From Bemisia tabaci (lineage: Eukaryota > Arthropoda > Insecta > Hemiptera > Aleyrodidae): 64,000 bases of DNA. The number at the start of each line of letters is the position of its first letter. The first letter of the stretch is position 1. The position numbers and the translations under genes are program-made. The notes under the pieces were generated by a model. That model was not told the DNA's origin. It saw only the letters and a program-made list of their open reading frames with translations, and searched no databases. The stretch lies in NCBI RefSeq assembly GCF_918797505.1, contig NC_092793.1:88238411-88302410 (forward strand), given 5' to 3'. Shown one piece after another: positions 40,466 through 52,400 of this stretch.

Positions 40466-43400
40466 GTATTACGTTTTATAATTGTATATCGGCACTATAT
40501 TAGGTAGGCATATATATTGACAAGGTGGAGTAATGGTGCTGGGTCCACACCATTTCGCGGGGAAAACAAATAAGCCAAGAAGTTCCAAAAATTGTAATTC
40601 AAAATTAAATGTTTTGAACTCTAATGCGTACCAGTACGAAACTAAGGGGGGAGAGTGTTCAGCTCAGGCAGTTTGCATTGGAATATTAAGTTGGAGTCGC
40701 GCTGAGAGATCTATACCGGTTTGGGCCTTTTTAGACTTCATTAGCAGATCTTATTCGGCAGTGACCCCAACTTAACATGCCGCAAAATCCAAGACGGCAT
40801 TAAAACGCCGGCATGGATATGACCCGAGGCATGACATAAAAGTGTGATCCTCGCGCCATCTATCGTCGCTGCTGAACAACTCTCATAACAAAACAAGGAA
40901 AACCGCATCTTCAACCAGCCTGATGCCTGATAACGAACGGGAGAAACACATATCCCCGAACTGTGCGTAGGTACAAATGAAAAAAAAAAAAAAACACTAA
41001 GAAGTGGCCTGAACTGTATGTAACAAGGTGGAGAAATCTGCCGTGATAGCGAAGAGAGCCGTAACTGCAAAAATGAAGTTCCGAGAAAACGGGCTCAGAA
41101 GCTTGTGACCGGAACATTTTATTCAAAGAAGCCTCCGTTCTTTGTCAAATTGCCACTATGCGTCCGGAAGACTCCTAGAAATCATTAGGGGGATTAAAAC
41201 TCGACCGATTTTATTTTAAAGTACCTACATGAAAAAGGTAAAATTCAGTTTCGTATTGGTTATTGTTAGGCAAGACAGCCGTAAGTGCTATCTTCTGCAT
41301 GCTTTCGTGGTTGCGTTTTGGACGCACAACAAACACATTTTCAGGTTAGAAATTGGCAGAAGAGGGCGGCACTTTACTGGAAAGCACTGTTTTCATTGGC
41401 TCTCATGCACCTACGGCTGTCTTGAAAAAAACTATATAGTCATTTTTTGTGCACTTACGGCTTTCTCCAATGTCTCGTTTTCATTAAATTGGGATGAATT
41501 TTGCTGTTTTCGCTGTCTCAGTAATTTCATCTTAAAGAGTTTAGACGAATTTTGAAGAAAACTCGATTTCGAAAATTTTGCACTTACGGCTCTCTTCGCT
41601 ATCACGACAACAATGGTGCTGGGTCCACACCATTTCGCGGGGAAAGCAAAGCCAAGAAGTTCCAAAAATTATAATTAGAGTCCAAATTAAATTTTTTGAA
41701 ATGGCGGTTTGAGTGCAATCGATGTATCGCTTTTGAATGTTCGATTTATTGATTTTGATCTTTGAGCTATCAAAATGTAACCTATCTTAACTCAAATCTG
41801 GTATATGGGGTGACTTAACCCAAGTGCGGTGGTGCCAACGACGTAAAGATGGAGTGCTCATATCTAAAAGCACGGGGAAAAAGTGAGGCCTGGTTTGGCG
41901 CTGGGTGCTTGTGTGAGTGTGTAAATGAGCGCGGGAATCCATGGCGGCAAACGGAAATTTGATTTGAACTTGTCCTCTTGATTTTTCCACATTTCTTCTT
42001 CGAAACGTATTTTAAATGCCTAAAACGAATATATTAAGAAAGTTGGGACTGCGTCCTATTATAATACACCTACTTTTTCTCGGTAACAGGCAGTAATCTC
42101 AGATAAAGTTAGTTTTTCTTCTGCTCATGGTGGTTCTGCCGGTTCAAACAGGCCGTTACAGTTGTAGATGACCGTTACTCTCAAATGAAATTAATCGGTC
42201 GACAACGGACCAAAACTAACTTAAAGTTATAGAAATATGAGTGTGTAAGTGAATTTGGGCAAAAATCAACCTTAAATACTTAGTTTCCGCAATTTTATTT
42301 AGTTCCCGCCCTACATTTGAATTTCAAACTTGTCCCGATTTCACCGCCAATCCTCTAGCCAATAGTAGAGGTGATTGAAAAGAAGCTTCATTTTTTGCTT
42401 TTAGCGCTCCGTCTTTATGTCTTTGGGTGGTACCGAGTGAACTTACCTAAGTCGAGCGATTTACAACGGTGTCGAGTGCCCTAACCTAGGCGTGGTGGTG
42501 TTGACTGATCTAACCATCGATCTTCGACCTGTCGATTTTGACCTAAGTATCGATCTTTCACTTATCGATTTTGACCTAAGTATCGATCTTCGACCCGACC
42601 CAAGTTGAACGATTTAACGGAACCTGAGTGCGGTGTTGTCGAATAACCTAACCTAAGTTTGGTGGTATCGAGTGACCTAACCCAAGTGTGAAGGTGTCGA
42701 GTAACCCAACATCCGATCTTTGACCTATCGAAGCGCTTTACAGCTTTGCCTAAATTAAAAATTTAATTTATTTGTCCGATTTGGTGACATTGCCATTTTT
42801 TTTCGAGTTTTGTTTCAGTTTTTGGGTTTGTTTTACAGAAAACCAGTGAAACTATCGTGTTTCAAGCGAAGTTTTACAAAGGAAACAGTACCTACTTAAA
42901 TCGCAATCTCCTAACATAAACAAGAACCAGGCACGTAGCCAGGATTGTGTTTCGGGGGGGGGGGGGGGGGCTTGCGGGGCCCCTCTACTAGGAGGGGGGT
43001 TCTGGGGGGTACAGAAAACCCCCCGGTCCGGAGGGGGGGTCCGGGGGTCCTCACCCAGAAAATTTGAGAAAGAGCCGTATGCAAAAACAACATTTTTCGC
43101 CCCCCCGCTAAAACTTATTCAAACTTCGTCTATCAGCTACTAATACTGGAGCGCTTCTTTCCCCAAATTTTCAGACCCCCAAAAAATTTTGGGGGGGCGC
43201 TAGGGGGGGCGGAAGTCAAAACCTGTGACCCTCGATATCTTTCGAACGAAACAAGATATTGAGGCCCGGTTTGGACGAAAAATCGTCTAAAATTGCATAT
43301 TTTAAGATTCTAAAGGTCAAAATCTCAAAATTAAATTTTTAACTTAACTTATGTGCTTTTTTTCAGTTTTTGAGGAAAAACAATTTCTTTTAAACAGATT

Positions 43401-46400
43401 AAACTGAAATTTCACATTTTTTGATTTGAACCAAAACCAGTTTCTTAAATTGTTCGTCTTTTTCCGCATCCAACGAGTGGTCGTATAAGCTGGGGAACCG
43501 AACGGTTCCGGAGTTATGATCGATTGAAGTTTCCGCTCAACGCGCGCCGACCGATTTTCGCGCGCAAAAAAGTCGGATTTGACTGTTATTAAATCAGATT
43601 TAATGTTCAAACTGAGCAAAATGCATTATTAGGGACTCTTGAGGGTCGCTGAGTCCAGAAATTACAGATACTTCAAAAAAATTCACGTTTTTAAAATTAC
43701 AGCTCCGTAGCGCTATTTTAGAGGCCCACTGAGCGCCGACCGGCCGCTCAGTGGTCCTGTCCGAAGCTGCAATTTTAAAAACGTGAATTTTTTTGAAGTA
43801 TCTGTAATTTCTGGACTCAGCGACCCTCAAGAGTCCCTAATAATGCATTTTGCTCAGTTTGAACATTAAATCTGATTTAATAACAGTCAAATCCGACTTT
43901 TTTGCGCGCGAAAATCGGTCGGCGCGCGTTGAGCGGAAACTTCAATCGATCATAACTCCGGAACCGTTCGGTTCCCCAGCTTATACGACCACTCGTTGGA
44001 TGCGGAAAAAGACGAACAATTTAAGAAACTGGTTTTGGTTCAAATCAAAAAATGTGAAATTTCAGTTTAATCTGTTTAAAAGAAATTGTTTTTCCTCAAA
44101 AACTGAAAAAAGCACATAAGTTAAGTTAAAAATTTAATTTTGGGATTTTGACCTTAAGAATCTTAAAATATGCAATTTTAGACGATTTTTTGTCCAAACC
44201 GGGCCTCAATATCTTGTTTCGTTCGAAAGATATCGAGGGTCACAGGTTTTGACTTCCGCCCCCCCTAGCGCCCCCCCAAAATTTTTTGGGGGTCTGAAAA
44301 TTTGGGGAAAGAAGCGCTCCAGTATTAGTAACTGATAGACGAAGTTTGAATAAGTTTTAGTGGGGGGGCGAAAAATGTCGTTTTTGCATACGGCTCTTTG
44401 TAATTTAAATAGACGCATTTTGAGGCTTCCGTGATGCAGATTTTCCTTAAATGTCCACTGAAAAATTACGTTTCCTTTTTGAACTTTCAGCAAAAAATGC
44501 ATATATGAACTCAAAAAAATCCTGAAAATTTTTGAAATTTTAACTCTAATAAAACGCATTTCAAGGCTTCTGTAACACAGATTTTTCATAAATTTATACA
44601 GAAAATTACGCTTTTTTTTTACTTTAACGCAAAATACTTTCAAATTGTTACATTCAACAAAGCTGGAAATTTTTTGAAATTTCAACTCTATTTGGACGCA
44701 TTTTGAGGATTTTCTGACGAGTTCATTAGGAATGAACACGGTGTTTTCATTTAAGACTCTACATTAAAAGAGATAAATATCTTCGACGGTCTGAAACTTT
44801 TTCTTTGCTCGCACTTTCTCATCCTCTGTCTCCTCTTTCCTTCTCACTTTTCCTCCTTTTTTTGCTTTGGGGGGGGGGGGGGTGGCTTGAGCCCCCAAGC
44901 CCCCCTCCCCCCTCCTTGCTACGTGCCTGACAAGAGCTCCATTTTCATGATCTCTTACAGGTCGCAGCAAAAGTCATCAAAACCATACAAAAATCAAAAA
45001 AATATGTCTGAGAAACATTTTGAGGCTCTAAACCTTTTACGGAAACTATGTTGAATATTTGATTTAGTTGATTAACTTTTGATTGGTTTCTTTCTTGAAA
45101 TTGATTTTTCTACATGTATCCAATATTTTACCATGAGTTCGCTCTAAAAGCGTCCATCATCGTAGTCGAGACAACCTCACAGCGCTTATCAAAAGCATAT
45201 ACATCAGCACGACCCCTCGTTGAAATCGAGACCTCCGTCCATCGACAGACTACCCAAGTAGCAGAGGTTGCAACAAAATCGTTTGATCCTTGCAACTAAT
45301 AGATTGATGTGCAGATTGCCTACTCGCTCCCCCGATGGAGCTATCATTGTCGGAACTAGTTGCAATTCAGTTGAAACATGTTTCAACTTCAAAGTATTGC
45401 TGGTTGCCTATCTTTCTATTTTAAACAACTTTGGTGCAGAAATTTTGCAATCTCAGTAGGTTGCAACTTTGTCCTCCGACCAGATAGCCGAAACCCGGCA
45501 CTTATCGACCAAAAGTTGACCGAAAGTTGCAACTTTGTTGCAACCAATTCCAACATTGTTTCAACTTTTTGCAACTTTTACATTTTTTTTTTTTTTTTTT
45601 TTTTGTGATGAGGGGAAAATTCGGTACAGTGCCTCCATCATGAGGGTCGCCAAAATGCCCCCCATGAAAGGGGCCCACCGAATACCGGGACGGCAACGAC
45701 CATCAGCTGGTGAAGAGCCGAGGACTGGAGGGCAGGGAGGGCAGACCAGCTACGTCTCGCTCAGCCCTCGAGGCACCCGATCTTATGCGGCCCCAGAGGG
45801 GGGCAGCCTAGGGTGCGTCAAAAAAAATGAAAGTCTGAAATGTTCCGCTCCCCAGGCGGCAATCGATGACGTTTGGTAAAAAAACATGTTTGCCAGAATT
45901 TGGGCCAATTTCAACCATTTTTAATGGTGCCAAAGGTCAATTTTGTGATGAAATTATGATATTTTGGTTTAGACTTCGATTTCGCACAAAAAACTCGATT
46001 TTACGCTGAAATCGTGCGTTTACGAGAAAAATGCCAAAGAACTCGACTTGTAGAGGATGAAATTTTACACTAGGAAGACGTCTTGTAACCGATAAAAATC
46101 AAATTGAACTAGAAAAACTCAACTCGGTATTTATTTTTTTGGTCCTCAGAATTTCCGAGGTCTTAGAAAGTAGAGGTGTAAAAGACTCATTTTTCACGAA
46201 AATAAGTCGAAAGAGGGTGTAAATGAACTGTAGGTAAGTGTTGAGGATGCAAATGTCATCAGAACTTCCTCAGTTTCAAAAAAAGTTCCAACTATTTTGC
46301 ACAATCCTCCAAAAAGTGCACGGCTCGAGAAGCAGGATCGTGCTATAATAGTAAGGGGAAAGAGCGGTTTGACCGGGAAAAATTGCGTAACAAACTTTCC

Positions 46401-49400
46401 CAATGTAATCGTCATCAGTAGGTCCCCCTGAACAACTTCCTAAAAGTTAAAAATGGCCCGACCCCGGAATACCCCTCAAAAAAGTTAAAATTGAAAATGG
46501 CGGCCGTAATAAGAGGGTCCGGGAAATCGGTATTTTAAAATGCTCATTCTGTCTCATCATGTGAGGTATCATTTCCTATGTAATTTTGGTCGCAGATTTC
46601 ATAAATGAATTCCACAAGGCCCTCCGGCCAAAGGGGGCGCTCTAAATCAAAGGTGGCGGCCAAATGTGAAAGGCAGGAGGTTGCATTTTTTTTTAAATAT
46701 TCACCGAAGGAACAAGGAAAGTGAATTGTCTTTATTTTCATGTATTTATGGCCAAGAAACTTAAATTTGATGTTATAAATGTATTTAATAAAGAAAAATA
46801 AAGGAAACATACGACTACCGAGAGAAACGTAAGCTTAGAAGGGGCCTTGCGGAATTCATTTATGAAATCTGCGACCAAAATTACATAGGAAATGATACCT
46901 CACATGATGAGACAGAATGAGCATTTTAAAATACCGATTTCCCGGACCCTCTTATTACGGCCGCCATTTTCAATTTTAACTTTTTTGAGGGGTATTCCGG
47001 GGTCGGGCCATTTTTAACTTTTAGGAAGTTGTTCAGGGGGACCTACTGATGACGATTACATTGGGAAAGTTTGTTACGCAATTTTTCCCGGTCAAACCGC
47101 TCTTTCCCCTTACTATTATAGCACGATCCTGCTTCTCGAGCCGTGCACTTTTTGGAGGATTGTGCAAAATAGTTGGAACTTTTTTTGAAACTGAGGAAGT
47201 TCTGATGACATTTGCATCCTCAACACTTACCTACAGTTCATTTACACCCTCTTTCGACTTATTTTCGTGAAAAATGAGTCTTTTACACCTCTACTTTCTA
47301 AGACCTCGGAAATTCTGAGGACCAAAAAAATAAATACCGAGTTGAGTTTTTCTAGTTCAATTTGATTTTTATCGGTTACAAGACGTCTTCCTAGTGTAAA
47401 ATTTCATCCTCTACAAGTCGAGTTCTTTGGCATTTTTCTCGTAAACGCACGATTTCAGCGTAAAATCGAGTTTTTTGTGCGAAATCGAGGTCTAAACCAA
47501 AATATCATAATGTCATCACAAAATTGACCTTTGGCACCATTTAAAATGGTTGAAATTGGCCCAAATTTTGGCAAACATGTTTTTTTACCAAACGTCATCG
47601 ATTGCCGCCTGGGGAGCGGAACATTTCAGACTTTCATTTTTTTTGACGCACCCTAGGGCAGCCTACACCTGACTCAGCTCTGCGGGTGCGTCGAACCCGA
47701 TATCCCCAATTGGATAGCCTGCGGTAAACTTTTAGATTGAAAAATGCTACTTGGGTAAGAAGTATTTCTTCACTAACTAGAACTGAGAACTTCTAGAGTT
47801 CGATGAGTACCTATTTTGAATCCTCAAAGGACACCGTTCTGGAAAAACTCATGAAAGAAAGCGCAAAACATACCATAATTCTCAACTTTAAAGTTCGACG
47901 ATGATGACGACGAAAAGTAGGGTTTACGGCTACACTCGTTCAAAACTAAAAACGTCACCCTCCTCAAATTAACCAGTACGGAGGTTGTGCACACACGACT
48001 CGTCCAAGCTAAAATGAATACGCAGACGGACAGTCCAGGCTTATATCGGGTCTACAACAAATTCTCGGGATGGAGATCCGACTGAATCTGTATCGCAATG
48101 CATCAGGGAGAAATGTTTGTACCGTTTCCCATGACCTAAGTCAGGACCTCAGAAGAATGATTGTAGTGGTATCAATTTGAAGATAAAAATTTGAAATCCA
48201 CACTCAGGTACTCGAGGTCCAAGGTTCCAATACAATCCCTCTGCGAGACATCAAGGGGCATCTCAAAGTCCGAAATTCCGGAACCCGGCAGACCCTGTAG
48301 GCCGCTTTTGTCTAGGGACTTACTCTGGAGTACACGGTCTGCTTCCGGATCTTTTCCGGACTCGACACCACCGAACTAATGTTACGTCACCAGTCACCAC
48401 CGAACTTAGGTTCGACAAGTCGCACCAATATTTAAATTTTAATTTTTTTACTACATCAGGCAACGGTGGAGTGTGTGGAAGGCAGAGTTCGAACTCGGTG
48501 CTGCCAAAATTAAGATAGTTTAGGCTACATTCGGTTTTGCCAACACGGACCAATAATTTAATTATTTAATTTTTTGCACCAACTGACAACGCTGTAAATA
48601 GTTGTACTTCGATTGATCGAATATGGATCGTTCGGTCTCTCGACACCACCGCACTCAGGTTAGGTTACTCGACAACGTTGTAAATTGCTCGACTTAGGTT
48701 AGGTGGACGATCGATACTTAGGTCAAAGATCGATAGTTCCGTTACTGGACACCACCGCACTTTAGCACCATGGAAGATAGAAATCGATATATTACAGATC
48801 GAGGTCAATAGGTCGAAGATGGATACATCGATGGAGCTTAAACCGCTATTTTCACCCCCACTAAGCATTGATAACATTCTCAGTGAACGTTTGTACATCT
48901 CTACCTTATATTTGAGCACCATCATTTAAGGTGCGATTTTCTCCAGCTTTCGTCGTCGGCGGCGACCACGCTATTAGCGCCAAGAATAGGTTGCAATCTG
49001 CAACGTCAGTAATTGGTGCCATTATCGAAATTCTGTTTTCCTCGTCGTCGACCGTGGCAGGTCCTGCAGCGGCTCGAGATTATTTGATTGAAAGTGCTGT
49101 ATATTTCTGTTATCTAGGTTAAATCTCGTGAAACGTTCCGTGGAGACAAGGAGTAATACGGTCCATAGAACGCAGAAAGTTGTTGTTTGGATATGCATCT
49201 TAATATTTTCAGCTGATCGATAAGAATCAAGCATCAAAACGCGATTCTGAAACCAGTGCAATTGACACATTCGGCTGTTGAGCCGCGCACTTTGATGTGA
49301 CATTTTATGAATATCTACGTTTCTTTCATCAGTTTTTCCCCCGTTTTTTGAAGGTCATTTCATACATTGAGTTGAAGGAGGAAAGGGAGAAATTTCGGAA

Positions 49401-52400
49401 GCAGATCATCAAAGTAATAGTGAGCAGAGATACCGAATATAATGATGAAACAATCATCCCTTCGTCTGATGAAATTCAACTCGTTCGCTATAATTATTAT
49501 ATTCAACATGGCATTGACACTGTTCATGTTGCACCTATTGAGCAGCATTGGATCTCGCATATTTTAGACCTAGTTCCGATATCTTTAAAGAAAAAGCACG
49601 TCAAAGAGGTCAATGCAATTTTTCTTGAAGTCAAGGTAAGAGGCACTTTCACAAACTAAAACTTACAGCTTTTAAATTCAGTCTTAAGGTACTCTAGTAA
49701 AAGTGGAGTACCTCGTCATTGACACATCACAATGCTTTATGGAACAAATCTCAATAATTTCACTCTGATATCAATCTGACTTCTCTCTGACATCATTCTT
49801 ACCATTCCTCAATCACTATGATGACACTGTGATGGCAGAATGTTCAACAGACATCACTGTGACATCACACTGCTTTATGGAACAAAGTGTGGATGTCATT
49901 ATGACATCAGAGTGATGTCCTCATATTCCATTTTTACTAAATGAGCAAGAGTTAGTATGGAACGCCGTTGCGGACCAAACCTAAAACGCGCGCGCAAAAC
50001 AGAAAAATACGCGCGCGACACAGTAAATATCCGCCGCTCAGGGAAATCTGAGTGATTCACGGAAAATATCATGCGCTGCGAGAAATTTTGATACTTTAAC
50101 GATTACGCGTAGTGCACAGGGAATTACGGGAATAACCTCAAATGCTGCGTCGCGCACCGAACTTCGATACCTATATCGAAATTCTACGCGACGCACAACA
50201 TTTTTACTTCTTCCTTTCTTCGTCAGAAAACCGTTGGAGGGGAATAATGGTGTTGTTGCCAAGACTTTAAAATTCGGGCTTGACGAAAGTTGCGATCTGC
50301 TGATAGGAGACAATTTGATGATGTGAATCTTGTGATGGTTGTGAACAGAGATGGAAAATTTCATGAAATTTATTCGAATGAAATTTCACGCGTTAAATTT
50401 CATGAAATATATTGAAACTTCTGGGGATACATTCAGGAGGCTAAGAAACGCCTAGAAACAGTGATCCTAAATTTTGAAACTTTTTACCTCAAGCCTAAAA
50501 CATTCGCGCGTTGCAAATGTTTTCGTTTAGTTTAGAGGTTAGGTTGGGGTTTTTCTCTCTAAACTCCCCTTTTTGCCCCCTCTTAGTGTCTGGCACCTTT
50601 CGTAGAGTAGCAAAACACCGCAGCATCAACAAAAAGAACATCTGAAACGCTTTCAGACCTTCAAAGGTTCAATCAATACTTCTAAAAAAATTAATAAATT
50701 TCAACTTTTGTGAAATATATTCGAGCCTTATGAAATTTCACTTTCCATCTCTGGTTGTGAATTCAGATTCAAGAAGGGTCGAGAAGCGTGATCTCGAAAA
50801 AATTGGGTAAGTGAAACACAATAGTATGATTTTTAGGCATAGTCTTAGCAACAATGCAGCTATTCCCCTCCAACGGTTTCCTGACGAAGAAAAGGAAGAA
50901 GTAAAAATTGTGTGCCTCGCGTAGCGCGCGACGCAGCATTTGAGGTTATTCCCTTACTTTCCTGTGCGCTACGCGTAATCGTTAAAGTATCGAAATTTCT
51001 CGCAGCGCACAACATTTTCCGTGAAACACTCAGATTTTCCTATGCAGCGGACATTTATTGCGTCGCGCGTGTATTTTCCTGTGTTGCGCGCGCGTTTTAG
51101 GTTTGGTCCGCAACGGCGCGCGGCGTTCTATACAGGTAGCAAAACAGACAAAAATGGGGTAACCGACGGAATCCGAAGAGTAGGCACTCTACTACTCTAC
51201 CAACGAAAGACTTCCATAACCCAATGGGCACCTGCTTCCTGGCCTGTTGCCATGTGCGGCGATACATTATATAGGGTGTTCCATACCTAAGTCCCGCTCC
51301 CCCCTCTAACTTTTGAACCGTTTGAGATAAACGAACGAAACTTTGAGAATGTTTCTGTCTCAAAGGAGACCGTCTTCTGAGGGGATATACAATTTTGTCC
51401 CTCTTTTCGGGATGTAACGAATTTCATTCTTCATTTTAAGTTTTTTCCCCCTTCCTTTGTAGGCCAAAAATAGCTGTAAGTGTCCCGCGGTTTGGGGACA
51501 CCGTAGCGGATCCGGCTCAACCGCGCGCCGCGACGCCCGGCGGCAGTTTGTCAGCTGATTTTGAATGATGCCGGAATCACACGCTGAACTTGGTAGCTGA
51601 ATAGGTATGGAAGTCAACAGTCATCGCTCAACACACTGATCATCACCTCCTCTCTCCGGAGGGTCAACTGTTTTCTCTCTCTCTCAATCTTTTGGACTTG
51701 AAGTGCAGCTGTGAGTTGCACTTCGCCCAGCTTCATTACTTCTCCTCTACCTCCTGTTCCTGACGAATTCTGACATCCACTCTGTGAGACCTTTGAGTGC
51801 ACGCTGTGAGTGGCATTTCGGTTAATATTAAAAAATGTTACCTTTGTCGGTATTTTATTTTGGGACGGTCTACCTACACGGAAAAAAAGGGTTGCTGTAT
51901 GACCCGACGAGTCTGCACTGTTGCAGGAAAGTGACTGTGAATACCGCTATATACCTAGAGGGTTACCGGAGTTTGCGATTGTGATAATACTTTTAAATTT
52001 GATGGGCACCATGCACAAGTGGACGTATGCAAATGTCTCGCTAATTGTAAGACGAAGGCATTGTTCCTCCGCTGGTCCATGCTCCTCCGCTCGCTAGTGT
52101 GCGCTCGCCGGTTTTAGGATTCTTGCGCATTCCAACACTCTGCATGTGTGCTGGAACTTGCTACGCATCTTTGTTTTCGGCTTTTCCATTTTGTTGTGGG
52201 TTCCTAGGTACTGACAAACGATGAAGAATTCCTTCAGCATTCAGATGCTGGATGAAAGCGTTGCTCAGGTATTCTGCTCCATTGTCACTCTGTAGCTCTT
52301 TTATTTTCTTGCCATGAAGATTCTCCAGTTCTCCACCTTTCTTTGGAATTTAATGAATTTTATCATAGCATCGCTTTTCTTCTTGATGGGTATAGCAGTT

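Larger units (their letters stand above)
45253..47755. mobile_element. CCCAAGTAGCA-ended word-repeat element, copy 2 (with insertions)
   Basis: It starts CCCAAGTAGCAGAGGTTGCA and ends AAAATGCTACTTGGG, with TA on both sides (45251-45252, 47756-47757). The original interior (45,260-45,580) repeats GTTGCAAC/GTTTCAAC/TTGCAACTTT words. A poly(T)-led retroposon and a 1.85-kb hAT-like foldback have inserted into it. Confidence 0.55.
40466..49353 (+). other. Dynein intron 1 (about 8.9 kb), filled with mobile DNA
   Basis: Runs from donor GTATTA to acceptor TTTGAAG|GTC (49353) or the alternative TTTCATCAG (49332). It contains the repeats and elements listed separately between 40.5 and 48.9 kb. Between them no host exon was recognised. 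Confidence 0.6.

Noticed and set aside
43344..44119. Two identical about 90-aa frames as duplicated genes
   Set aside because: They are mirror images in the arms of one hAT-like palindrome; ends and phase are set by the repeat.
46194..47270. Two identical 73-aa frames
   Set aside because: Same explanation: opposite arms of the 1.85-kb palindrome.
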